64,000 bases of DNA from Acanthochromis polyacanthus (Eukaryota > Chordata > Actinopteri > Pomacentridae): contig NC_067118.1 in NCBI RefSeq assembly GCF_021347895.1, positions 37,127,755 through 37,191,754 on the forward strand. The letters run 5' to 3'. The translations under genes were made by a program, and so were the position numbers. Under the pieces are notes generated by a model. The model was given only the letters and a program-made list of their open reading frames with translations. It was not told the origin of the DNA and did not search any database. Below, piece by piece: positions 43,101 to 55,289 of this stretch; the stretch's first letter is position 1; each line of letters opens with the position of its first letter.

Positions 43101-46100
43101 GACAGTCTGACGCTCCTCTCCAGTTTATCTGTTCACTGTATCGCTTTTCGCAGCGTTTGGTCCATAGGCTGTCCTCGTCTTCACCTGTTAGATTTCTCTC
43201 TCTCTCTCTCCCTTTCTCCCTCCCTCCCTCTCTTTCTGTCTCTGTTATGCAGGCATATATGCTCCTCTATATACACCATTGCCAAAACGGTAATTTATTT
43301 AACTCCACATCTTATTTATTCCTGATCTGATTTGTTGCTTTCCCTTTTAAATTAGTTATGTGTTGTTGTTGACATAATCATTAAGGTGCATTGACTTCAC
43401 TGTGTACTGATACAGATGCAGACCTGACTGCACTGATGCTCCCCATCTGTATCTTGTTAGTCTGACATTCACTTGTTGTTAGAGGCAAACTCTTTGCAAG
43501 CAAAAATGTTTGATAAAGTGCTGCAGAACGAAGGCAGATGTTTTCATCTTCTGTGTGCCGGGCAAGGGAGGACAAAGGATGGTGACTAAGTAAAAGCTGC
43601 CTCGGCGTGATGCGTGAGGAATGGAGAGGAGACACTAAATGTTCCCCAGACCATTGCCTGTATGTGTGACTCGCATCCCACAGCTATAAAGCCTCATTAG
43701 TGAGACATCCTGCCCCAGACATTGTGCTGCTCTTTTTCTTGTATCTAAAATGTTACACAAGAACATACAATGCCTGAACTCTGGTGTATACACGCACGCA
43801 TGCACGTAGACCCATCCAGGAATGCACAGAAAAAGATCTTTTACACCATTACATGTGGAATGTTTTGCATTCTTGTACCAGCATTTGCAAGGATTCTACC
43901 ACACCGCCTTCACCAATGATCACATTTCATTGCAGAAGCATCTTGGGAGGATTTTTAGTTCATATCATCATTTCCTTGGAGTCTTGAGTCACCTGTCTGA
44001 CAGGCACAATCGCCGAGTTTAAAGTTTAATGGCCGAAGCGGTGGCAGCGAGGGGAATAGGTCGACATACAGTATTGATGGCTCCCTTTGACCTCTCCCTC
44101 CTCAGATATGATGACCACTGTCTGGTAATGTAGGGAACATCCGACCTGATCCCAGCAGACATGGAAAGGCGGATAATCGCTAGTTTTAAGGTGGTTTTCC
44201 AAGGATGGATTGGATTTGCTGGGAAATTGAGGTGGAGGGCTCTCAAGGTTTGGGGAGCAATTGCCTGTGGTATTTCCACTGGTGTTGGTGTAGCTGAGCG
44301 GCGTTGGGAGGAGTTTAATGCTGTGTCACTCCCAGTTTTCAGGTCAGTCAGGCTGGCCCGCTAGAACAGTGCTCAGAGGTCCTAAGCAGCATGGGGCAGA
44401 TAATCATTGCCAACAGTCAGAGGCAATATGCTCAGGATTGGATTTTTAAAGCCTGTTAAAATATTACTGAGGTGATTAATATTGAAATATGCGCGTGTCT
44501 CTCTGCTGTCTGTCTCCCGCTCTCCCTATTCTCTTCTTGATTTGTTCCCCTTAGTATTCGCACTCACCTGAAATTTCAATATTATGCATGATGTTGATGA
44601 AATGTGTCTTCTTTTCATGCGGTGCAATTGCATTGCTGTGTCACTTGTTCTGACTAACATAGACTCCACTGTCACCAGTAGCAGAACAGCCATAGGAGAA
44701 TCTCTACTGAGCTTTTTGAGTTATTAGTCTGTTTAATAATTAATTTTATATATTATAACACACCAAGAATAAATCTCAGTCTTTTGTGCACACGCCTGCA
44801 CAATTCAAGCTCTGGCTTTTTTATTCTCTGTTCTGTGTAAACAAATAAGAGAGGAGCAGGAACTTATTTACGGCCACATTACTCATGTTATATTTTGTCT
44901 GCACCGTTTCTTACAGACATACTAATTCTTCCGTTCAGCCATCCGCAGCATTATTTAAATAAAGTTAAACAAACCAAATCTTTCTTGCAAGCTGATTAGT
45001 AATCAGTGGAACTAGCTCAGCTGTCTCAGTGATATATGCCACACATCGTATACAGGTTTACTGTACGAGACGTGTTTTGTGTGTGGAAAGCTGCACTATC
45101 AGACAATTCACACGGTGAGACCAACACATACCGAGCACCAAGCCTGACCTGGATGAAGACATATCGTCCCCAAGAGCTGCTGAGCTGACGGAGGACCACC
45201 ACTCCCAGGAGGACCACTGTTCACGTTTTCACATACCAGGAAACCAGCTATCAAACTCCCATTCTTTGCCATGTAGACTACGCTCTTGTAAATCAATTTA
45301 GAGGTCATTGGGGATATGAAAGGTGGTTTGGGACAAGTCTGAAACAGAGAAGGAAAAGAGATGTAGAAAGATATTCACACTGCTCCATTTAGTCACTGGT
45401 ATACATACTGTGTGATGCATGTATTTGACTTGACTCTTGATAAAGGCTACTGTGGGATGATTCAGGGTGCAGAGAGAAAAGTAATGGACGTCTTGCCGCA
45501 GAGAAAATATGTCACATTGTTAGCAAGATAATTCAAAGCAGAAAACGACATTTGTTTATTTAGGTTCACAGGTTCATATACCACATTGTGTGATAAGAAA
45601 TGCATCATTTGCTCCCTCGCCTACCTGAGCATGTGTGTTTACTGTACCGTAAGTGCAGACTTGGAAGTGGAGCACATGGGTGTGGATGTGTCTACATCCT
45701 GGTGCTGTGCTGTTTCATTAGGCTCTGATTATGGGGCCTGATGCAGAGTGACAGTGTGCAGATTGAGTTGCACAGCCACTCTAATTCTCTCTATTAATAA
45801 CAACCCTCCACACTGCCGTCCTGAACCACATTTATTAATCACAATTTGTCATCTGTCCGATGCTCCACCCTCTCCTTCTCCCTTTCTCTTTCCCTCCCTC
45901 TCGTCGGGTTTCGCTCACCTCCTCCCTCCCAGCAGGGCCAGTTATCCCCTGCACCTCTCCACCTCCACCTCCTCCCACCCTCAGCACCAGCTTCAGCTCA
46001 GAGACATGGTCCAGCATACAGAGGGATGTTCTCGCTCTCCTCACACACACATACACTCTCCCACTCACTTTAACTGCACTCTGGAAGGAGTCTGATTCAT

Positions 46101-49100
46101 CAAATGTTCTCCGGCTTTAATTGGCCAAATAACAGTTAACTGCTTGGATTGTGTGGACTGTTTCGTTCGCAATCCACCCAAGATTGTAATAAATTACAAT
46201 AAAACAAACTTCAATTTGCAATTACAGCACCGTTATGATGCACGTCTCTGGCCTTGCAACACGTCCAGAGCTTGTAGGGCCTAATGCATCATTATGGGGA
46301 TGTTCAAACATTCACTGAGATAGCATGCAATGGCCTTTTGGAGCACATTGATTCTTTTTAGCATTAATCCAAGCCATCTGGAATTTCTATGTTCACAAAT
46401 GATGGCATTTAATCAATATGTATGCTGGGATAAGTGCAATATGTTATTGCATTATTGGTGAGAAAATATCCCCATAGCTAAAATCACATTTCTGCTCATG
46501 TCTCATTCAAATGGCCCTTGACCCTACTAAGAAAGATGATTTATGAGTCAGCTAGTCCCTGAGGTCTTGCTCTGCCACTCTAATTTTCAGGCTACGTTTA
46601 TGCTCATTATATTGACACTTTAAGGATATCCATTTACCCTGAACTGCAGTTTAATCACACAGCAGAAGTTTTCTCCTAGCTTGTTTCCCCCAACTATGCA
46701 AAAATCTGTGTGATTGCTCGCTGCAGCAGATCTAAAACGGCCAACGTTTCCACGGCGGTGCAGCAGTGTTCTTCTAATTACACTATCACCAACCAACCCT
46801 CCACTCCTCAGCGCTACCCTCCACCACCCTCAGCCACAGAACCAGGGTCCCTCTACTGTTTTCTTTGAGCAAGACCGCTGTTTGGGGGGAAACAGAGGCG
46901 ATTTTCATGTGCAAATGTCAGTCAGTCCGCTCACAGCAATCACAGGCCTGTCTTCTCCAGAGATCGGGGCTTGAGACACAGCCTGAATAATTTAGCAGCT
47001 CTGTGCCACCGTGCTTTAGGGTCGCAACCTTCTAAAGTGATGACAGAAAGACGTTGGCTGACTTCCCCTCCCATTCACTCCCATTACCACTTATTTACCG
47101 TTCATGATTCCAGGCAGACAAAGCAGAAGGCCACGCTTGGGGAAGAGAAATCATTGGCGTTGTATAAACTGTGTCATAAAGCAGAGCACAACCAAACAAT
47201 GACATTTTCAGAGCATCCCCAAGTCGGAGGCAATCCCCTCCTGTGCTGCGCTGCGAAATAAACACACGCCGCACACATGATCACCCAAGCCAGCAGTCAC
47301 AGACAAAAGAGTTGATGGACGCACACACAGAGAAAAGGTCGAGAAGTGACACACAGCGGGGACAGATGTCAGAGAGAAAACCTTAACGATGCATAGGTGT
47401 GGATTAGGATTCAGATAGAGACGAAGGGGGGGAAAAAAGACACAAAAAAAACAACACCCAAATCTTCTATTTCAGAGCAGGAGAGATTACAGTGATTTTC
47501 AAGGTATGGCAGAGGAAAAGAACAGAGACGTAGAGGACAGTGTGAAAGAAATTGATCCGTCCTTCCGCACAGACACATTCTACATTTCTATCATTCAAAG
47601 GGAGACCGACAGCGCTTGGTCTGACAAGGGTGGTCATCACTCGTCTGCAGCGGGGCTCTGACAGCAACATGACGAGGATGAATGGACTGTCCAGTTATCC
47701 CAACCAAAACACATGCTGCTGGAGAAATTATACATTTATCTTCCTCACATTTTCTCTCAGTCATTTCGAGTCCTTCGTATCCTTCGCTCAATTATCCCCC
47801 ACTTCTTGTATTCCGCACATTTCACGAGTCACAAATGCTCGACGTTCACCTCTATATCTGTGACATCTTTTTCAGAATTTGAATTCGCAGGCAACGCTGC
47901 ACATGTGGCAACCCAAGACACAGGAAAAAAATAAAAGCAGCTTCCTGTCAGTGTCTTTGCGGTGAATATGATGTTATTGGAATGTAAGGAAGCAGCAGTG
48001 AATTGTGTATTAGTGATACACGGTAGGATGTTCCCATGGAGATGCCAGTTGTGATAGCCTATTAGTGGAGACGGTGGGATGCAGGATTGCTAAGAAACAC
48101 TTGGAGGAATGAGCGACACATCCTGCTTTTCTCCTCCAGCCCTCCCTCTAACCTGTTGTCATGCACTGCAGCAATACAGTCAGTCAAGTTAAACGCTGTC
48201 TGGTCAAACTGCACTCACGGTGAGCTTAAAATGTCAGTGGGCATGCGGTTTGACCTCATGTCATGGGAAAGCGTTACAAGGGCAGGCGGAGGGGAAGGGA
48301 GGACACGAGAGATCCCTCTGAATTATTGAGAGTGATTATTTGGTGACTTATGGTTGGTGGCTGTCAAGTACGGTAGGATAAATTGTGCCTGGCAAGAATT
48401 ACACTTTCTCATTTCTCCCCTGTCTATTTGTCTGCCTTTCTCTGCCTGACCACCCCTTCTCTATTGAACACTTATCTCACTACCTCCTCTGTCCTTGCAC
48501 TAGTAAGTTTGCAGACTGACTTTGAGGGCATGTCCTCAAAAGTAACGCAATAAAGGAGCGTGAAGAGTGTAGTGTTCACTTTAGGTTCGGTCTGTGGCAA
48601 CACCCGTATGTCGGGCAGTAAGTCCACTAGTTTGGGGTAGACCGAAATGTCTCCTCCACGAGATTGCAGTAACTTTTATAATGCACCTACATGCAACTTG
48701 ATGAATCCTGTGGACTGTGGCATTCCCTTTAAATTTCATCTCGTGCCAGTGTATGTCTTTGTGTTTAGAGACAGCTTGTCATAAAAGAAGCTCCACCAGT
48801 TGGTCAAAGTTTCATTTATCTTGTGAAATATGTAAACATGTGACTTGACTAAATCATTTAATCATTTTTGGAATTCAGCGAAGAGCACAACTATGCCTAA
48901 CAGGGGTCTTGTTGACAGCTTCACATGACTACTAGCATTGCAATAGACTCTTAGATTAGACCAAACTTTATTGTCATTGCATAGGATACAAGTACTAACA
49001 CAATGAAGTGCAGCTTTGCATCCAACCAGAAGTGCAAAAGCAGCAGTAAAGTTCATAACTGACAGTATGATTATACAGTAGTATAAACAATATGGACAGA

Positions 49101-51428
49101 GCATTATGAACACACTAATATATAGATGTGGGTGCATCATAAAATAGATTATCTAATGCTACTGTTAGAAATAAACAGTGGTATGAGCAGGATGAACAGT
49201 ATAGTTATGGATTGTATAGATCAAATCCATAACTTAACTTTTTGACTAAAAATCTGATTCAGAACAAACCAAAATAATGTTCATCTGTCATCTTACAATG
49301 AAATCAATGATTGTGAGCGCTGGGATCTTTCTATACTGTCTAATATCAGAGGCCAACATCCTGAACAACCAAATATGAGCTGAGAAGTCAACAGGAAATA
49401 CATTGATGGGGAAATGGAGATGGTTGTACAGACATTTTAGACGGTAAACAATGATTGGCTGTGACAGACCACAGAGGAAAAGCCATTTCCTCTTTGTGGA
49501 ACCCAGCGGCGAGAAGGCCGGTGTTCATGTAAAGAAGTCCAGGGAAGCTAAAGGGCTGCCAGTGGCTGGTGCATATATTCTGGCCTTGAGGCACAGGACT
49601 GTGGGCTCTTACCCAAGCACCAGGGTTTTAATCTAGCTGCAAAACAACCTGCGGCAACCGGCGAAAGAACTGCAAAAAGAAAGGGACAACAGTGATTAGG
49701 CATCCGCATCATTCTGGACAAGCCGCGGGGGCTGCGAGAAGTGTTTTTGACAGAGCAGGAGGAGGGAGTTGCTACAAAAAATGATTAAAGCTTTAACATG
49801 GAGCTGGGCTGAATCCCCGGTCTGGTGCAGCGCACACTGTAGGTGGAGCTCACTTAGTGAATAGATAAACTGATGGATGATGAGTAGACACAGCGTAGGG
49901 ACAATCTTGACTTTGACCGAGCCCATTAAAAGCTGAGAACTCCTTTCACAATGAATAATAATTTCCCAAGAATATGAAGTTTGGGGTTCTTGAAGACTTT
50001 TCTTCTTCTTATGTTCTCATCTTGCTTCTCCGTGAGTGGCTTTGTTTTCCTTTTTATTGTGCACATACCAGGAGACCCATTTCCCTATTTCTAATTGACA
50101 TTCCCTGTTGCATAATGTTTCTAACTGACTGATCAGGTATCAGAGATGGAGTTCTTTGTGTAAATGCAGTCTGAATAATTCATACAGGGCTGTCAGAGAA
50201 AGAGAGAAGGGGCATTTTAGAAATCAGCTCACTAGGCCCCTGACCATGAATAATTGATCTGAACTGATTAAAGTTTGCCGTGATTACCCCTCACCTCCCC
50301 AGCAGATAAAACGCCACACCTGTGTTTGCTGTCTCTTGACTAATTCTCCTCTTCCTCTCTTTCCTCTCACTCAAACATGTTTCAATTAACCACATGTGGT
50401 CAGACTGCGCATCGAGGAATGCGCCACACTTCAGTATTGCTGCCATCTCATATTGTCAGTTGGATTTCCAGCAACAAGCTCAATTTCCTCCCCTTGATGG
50501 GCATTCAAAGGTGTGCTTAAGCAGAATTCAGTTCATTACATGTGTTTATATAAGGAGAACAGTATTGTTCTACAGTTCTCCATGTCCCTGATGAAAAATG
50601 TAATTAGTCTATTCGCTAACAGCAACTCCAAATATTAGACCTTGATTAGCTGCGCTTGAAGTGCCGAAAAACACACTTTTTCTCCTCCTCTTCCCTCAGG
50701 CAGTGAATCCTCAGATAGCCGGAGCTAGTCTGTCTCAGATGCAAGTGTAATTGCAACAGGCATGGTGTCTGATGCGCTGTAACACTTAAACATACCGTGG
50801 TCCCAGCAGAGCTACCTTCATCAACTTGACTTCACTGGCTGCACATCTGCTCTGCAAACGACACACAGACACAGTGACACAAAGCAGGCTCACTTTGCAT
50901 CGGGATCGCTTCTCACTTCTCTTAACCTTCAAAGTCCAACTAAGGATGGCACTTTGATCCGTGTCCCATAGTCAAAGAAAGAAATGCGTGACAGAGAGCG
51001 ACATGAAGGAGGGGAGAAGCAGGGAACGGGAAGCAGTGTGGGAGAGTGACAGCTAATGACAGTAGCTACAAGCTGTGACCTTTAGAGCAATCACACAAGC
51101 ATGACGAACCCGGCTCAAGGTGACAGTGAAACCCGCTACTTTGGTGGAAGATATTAAAGACAACAAAGCTTTGTGTGTCTGTGGTTTAGCAGTCATGCTG
51201 CAGCAGGTGCTAATGGAGATTATGGCTACACAGGTGAACAATAGCACTGTACGTTTTTGTCAAAGAACCACGGTTAACTGTGACAGAATAAGCAGACAAG
51301 GCAAAGTAAGGCCAAAAGTGCACATATGCTGCTTTACATGGTAATACACACATTCAAACACGCACACTTTGATTGGGATTGAGTTGGTAAGGAATTATGT
51401 GCCATGCTAAAGGTAAGAGGTTTTACCT
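43101..51428. other. Long intergenic stretch, no gene seen
   Basis: 8.3 kb with no exon I can defend. The only splice-bounded open segment that caught my eye is on the minus strand at about 45236-45338 (see findings). CT-rich patches occur at 43190-43240 and 45870-45910. A possible repeat remnant lies at 48955-49200. Confidence 0.5.
48955..49200. repeat. Probable LINE-derived or other repeat remnant
   Basis: The phrase CAAACTTTATTGTCATTGCA followed by GCATCCAACCAGAAGTGCAA is one I recall as a recurrent teleost interspersed repeat. No coding frame. Identification is from memory only. Confidence 0.35.
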
Positions 51429-51520
51429 TTAACCCTTTGATGCGCAGTGTGGGTCAAGAGATACCCATTTTCCATTGGATTTGGGTCACTTTTGATCCAT
51501 TTTGTGCATCAAAGGGTCAA
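51429..51520. mobile_element. 92-bp MITE with TTAA-type ends
   Basis: Starts TTAACCCTTTGATGCGCA and ends TGTGCATCAAAGGGTCAA, near-perfect 18-bp inverted repeats. The left target is TTAA and the right one has mutated to TCAA. Almost nothing lies between the inverted repeats except GGGTCAAGAGATACCC-like palindromic sequence. A minimal nonautonomous element, probably piggyBac-like. Confidence 0.65.
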
Positions 51521-51714
51521 TTTCGAGCACCCTAAACGTTTGAGTGTGGCTGGGGAATTCCAACCAGTAAGCTTAACATCTTCTTCTTTGCATGTTTAAG
51601 CCCACGTCCTGCACAATGCATGTTGCCTTGTTTACAATAAATCATTTTCTGAGATATTTTATATTGAATCCCCACTTCTGAACGTGAGTGTGATTGTTTG
51701 TCTGTATCTGTAGC

Positions 51715-51834
51715 CCTGTAACAGACTGGTGACCTGTTCCAAGGTGTCTTCACCCTAAGTCAGCTGAGATAAGCTCCAGCCCCCCGCGACCCTAATGAGA
51801 ATTAAGCAATGTATAGATAATGGATGGATTATTT
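51715..51834 (+). repeat. LINE/SINE 3' tail remnant
   Basis: Contains GACTGGTGACCTGTTCCAAG and CTCCAGCCCCCCGCGACCCT and ends with an ATGGATGG-type tail. This is a widespread teleost non-LTR retroelement 3' end recognised from memory. Only the tail is present. Confidence 0.65.
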
Positions 51835-51844
51835 ACCCACTTCC

Positions 51845-51935
51845 CAGGTAGTTTCTGTTTTTCCTGTAATTTTTACAGGAAAAAAATACAGGAAATTTAC
51901 AGGAAAAATTTTCTTGTTTTACCTGTAAATTTATT
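51845..51935. repeat. Short palindromic TACAGGAAA repeat cluster
   Basis: Several copies of TTTACAGG and its complement CCTGTAAA occur within 90 bases in both orientations, so the region can fold on itself. Function unknown. Confidence 0.5.
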
Positions 51936-52110
51936 ACCATTGGAGATTTGCTTCAGTCCATCTGTGGACTGTGGACTTGTCTTTTCTGTGTAAGATCTTA
52001 CTGTGTAGAGATGCATTTGCATGCAGGTAGTCTACAGTGATGCAAACAGGCCTATGACTGTTTATTTGGCACAGTAGTACATTAGCCAAATTGCTACAAT
52101 TAGCATTTTC

Positions 52111-52691
52111 CAACACGGTCTCACGGGGATTCGTGAAACTGTTACGTAAATTTTTTGTTTCTTTTTCGTGCGCACCAACACGATTTCGTCATGTTTTTCG
52201 TGCCACTCACCATGAAATGTTTTTCGTGTTGCTCACAACGAAACCCGCTGTGGTAATCACAGCTGAAAGTGGTTTATACCAGCGGATTCATGACGATCTA
52301 AGCTGTCCATCGGCGTATACTGCTTGTGTGATCGCGTTTGCGGCCGCCGGCCGCCGGACATTCTTTAAATTCCTATGCAAATTGGTAAGTGTACCACCGG
52401 GTTATGGTTAGGTTATGGTTAGGTTATGGTTAGGGTTATGGTTAGGGTTATGGTTAGGGACGATGTCATGCAAAATATAGCGTTGGATTCGCCATGGTTT
52501 TACATTAAAAATATAATACACACATTCGTTTGAAATACGTTCTGGGTGGCACGAAAAGTCCGCCGTTTAAAATACATTGGTGCGCATTTCGTGGTGAGCG
52601 GCACGAAAAACATGACGAAATCGTGTTGGTGCGCACGAAACCGAAACAAAAATTTACGTAACAGTTTCACGAATCCTCGTGAGATCGGGCT
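52111..52691. mobile_element. 581-bp foldback transposon with perfect 8-bp target duplication
   Basis: Flanked by GCATTTTC at 52103-52110 and 52692-52699. Long imperfect inverted repeats of about 100 bases contain GGATTCGTGAAACTGTTACG on the left and its complement CGTAACAGTTTCACGAATCC on the right, then CGCACCAACACGATTTCGTC / GACGAAATCGTGTTGGTGCG. The centre holds a telomere-like minisatellite. No transposase frame. The 8-bp duplication fits hAT-like (or Merlin/P-like) transposition. Confidence 0.85.
52400..52459. repeat. Telomere-like minisatellite (GGTTATGGTTA)
   Basis: About 60 bases of tandem GGTTATGGTTAGG units, some extended to TTAGGG, lying inside the foldback element. Confidence 0.85.
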
Positions 52692-52938
52692 GCATTTTCA
52701 CATGCTGTCAATGACAAAGCAAAGCAGATATAATGTTATCATGTTTGACATACAATATGAGTTTTAGCATGTTAACATTTGTTAATTAACACAAAACCTA
52801 AAGCATAGCTAGAGGTATGTGGTCAGAAACCAAAGTCTCAACTTAACATTTACCAGATGATTACTTGTATCAACATGTAAATTCTGCAATTTGAACTTAG
52901 TGAAACACACACAGAACCCACATACACACAAGTGGTGC

Positions 52939-54852
52939 CAGGCCCGGGGTGGCTAATCGGGAGGACCGGGACAATTCCCGGTGGGCCGGTCTAATGTTTG
53001 GGCCGCGAGGGCCGGTGTTGTACAATTTTCACACTCCCCAGAAAAATCTGACTCCCCCTTGGCGTGAACGCGCGCGACTTGCGTTTCACTTTGTGGCCAC
53101 TTGACGGGTTTTCTGTTGTACGTTTACTGTTTTTGCTGTTGTTTTCGGGTTAAATGGGATTAAGTACCAAACTGCAGACATGTTTTCCTGTTAAATATGA
53201 TTAGGTGACATGTTTCTCCCATAGACTGTATATAAAGTGGAAGTAGCATCTGGCTCCAAAATTGAAGCCCACCCGGAAGTGTCAAAAACTTGCAATATCA
53301 CGCCGTCCGCTAGGGCTGGCTCCAAGAAGCTTTTTCTACATAGACCCCAATTCATTTTTGGAAAAAATAAAATTTGATAGACTGATTTTCTACAGCTCAG
53401 GATTTTTTTCCATTAGTTTTCATGGTCGAAATGAGAGATCAGGTGGCTGATCTTAAAATAAATCAATACTGAATTTTAAATAAATCGTTAAAGTTGATGG
53501 AGCCAGGGGGCGTGGCTATACTTGATAGACAGCAACAGAAGCCTCTGCAGTAAAATGTGGGCGGGATAAGAGAGGCTTCAGCCAATCCTGCCCCGAGTTG
53601 CTCTCCGGTCCAGCCTGTTTGATGACGCTTTTTATGTCACTGGCTCCAAAAAATCCAAAATGCCAACCAGGAAGTAGCAAAATCCAGCCTTCTTTTTCTC
53701 GGCGTTGAAACCAACGGGTGACGTCACGGTTAGTTCACACCTGTTACCGACCAAACAGTCTTTTCAGTGTCTGCTGGTAGAATCAGCCGGAGGTAGAAAA
53801 CTGGTTAAAACAAGCCAACAGGCAGAAAAACTGTTTGTGGAAGAGGTTCTGCTGCTCCACTGATAAATAAACCAACAGTTATTATATCAGAATTAATCCA
53901 AACAAGGAGAGCAGAGTCTGGGCTGTCTCCTCCATAGGACCTGTCAATAATTCCAGACCGGACTGTAAATGAAGTAGCCCCACCCCCTGGCTTCGCAAAA
54001 CTTTAACGCTCTATAAAAAATTCCATATTGATTTAATTTAAGATCGGCCACCTGATCTCTCATTATGACCATGACAACTAATGGAAAAAAATATATACAG
54101 TCTATGCACAGTACTCTGTTTGGCTCCACAGTTGCTGATGACCACTTCCGGTCTCAGAAAATGAAAAAACAGACCTTTTTTCGTTTCTGCCTCTTACTGA
54201 TTCTATTTTCTTGTTATCGTAAATATAAAATGAAAATCAAGGCATTTTTAAAATTTCATTAGCAAGTTATGTTATACTGTGAATAACAAACTTTCAGTCA
54301 ACAGTGCAGTAATTACTCTTTATTCATGAGGATTAGATATCTGTGAACACTAACTTGCTTGATATTTGATGTTGCAAAAAACGACATTGTGATGTTTAAA
54401 GAATAGTGTTGGAGATTAGCCCTGTAACTGATGTTCTCATATTTGTGAAATTTAAGTTGTGATGGAACTGTTTCCTTGTAGAGGAAAAAGAGATGATCGT
54501 GTTATTAGAAAGCACAGCACCTTTTATTTATTTATTTTTTTAAATGTAATATTTTTATTTCTTCTTTTATTTCATTTTTAAGGTTTGGATATCCTTGAAC
54601 ACTTATTTGAACAGAATATAGATTCTGATATTGTTGTAAAGAATAATGTTGGAGATGTGCACTCATGTTGGAATAAATCCTCAATGTGAAGCAACCCTTA
54701 CTGCACTGAATTGGAAATATTTTAGAAAAACACACTGAATTACAAGACAGGGCTAGAATTGCATGATTTTAATAGTAATAGGTCGTGATCTAAAGTGGGC
54801 CAGTCTGAGGCATGAAAGTCCAGGGCTGAAAATGAGTCCCACTCCGGCCCTG
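52939..54852. mobile_element. 1.9-kb nonautonomous hAT element with perfect 8-bp target duplication
   Basis: The left end CAGGCCCGGGGTGG and the right end CCACTCCGGCCCTG are inverted repeats (CAGG-CCGG-GTGG pattern typical of hAT). The flanks are AGTGGTGC at 52931-52938 and 54853-54860, an exact 8-bp duplication as expected for hAT. No transposase frame survives; the interior carries a second element at 53220-54106. Confidence 0.87.
53220..54106. mobile_element. Nested 887-bp element with 15-bp terminal inverted repeats
   Basis: The termini CATAGACTGTATATA and TATATACAGTCTATG are perfect inverted complements and are ones I recognise as recurrent in fish genomes. A second, internal inverted pair (AGAGATCAGGTGGCTGATCT near 53433 and AGATCGGCCACCTGATCTCT near 54041) gives a partly palindromic structure. 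It sits wholly inside the hAT element. I could not see a clear target duplication. Confidence 0.7.
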
Positions 54853-54912
54853 AGTGGTGCTGCTGTATTTAGTCAATCCACAGGACTAACATCAGCAGAT
54901 CTAGGTCACATT

Positions 54913-55289
54913 AAGCTAGCAGCTCGGCTAGCGAAAAGTATGGGGCAGCTGGCCCCCCTGCGTCAAGTCCGATAGCTCGTGCCAAAGCCGGTGTTTCGCG
55001 ATTTAATGTGGAGGTTTTCGTTCACTTCTCATCTCTAGTATGTTGTGGGACACTCATTGAGACTATCTGAGCCGGTCAGTGTGGGGCAAAAGCACGTTAG
55101 GGTGGATTTTGACGCGGGGGGGCCATCTGCCCCATACTTTTCGCTAGCCGAGCTGCTAGCTGAGCTGCTAAGCTGCCTGCCTGGCTAAATACTGGAGCTA
55201 TGTCGAAAATTCATTTCTCTATCACTCACATGTATGAAATGACATATGAAAACAGACCCCAGGTTGAAAAAAACCGAAGTTCCCCTTTA
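54913..55289. mobile_element. Foldback element with 53-bp inverted arms
   Basis: Arms at 54913-54966 and 55109-55161 are near-perfect inverted complements (left AGCTCGGCTAGCGAAAAGTA; right TACTTTTCGCTAGCCGAGCT) with a 142-base spacer. The sequence then runs to AACCGAAGTTCCCCTTTAA, which I recall as a common fish hAT-type terminus, near 55289. The left terminus is not clear. Confidence 0.65.

Noticed and set aside
52400..52459. Telomere-like array as evidence of an ancient chromosome fusion
   Set aside because: It lies inside a transposon with clean target duplications, so it arrived with the element.
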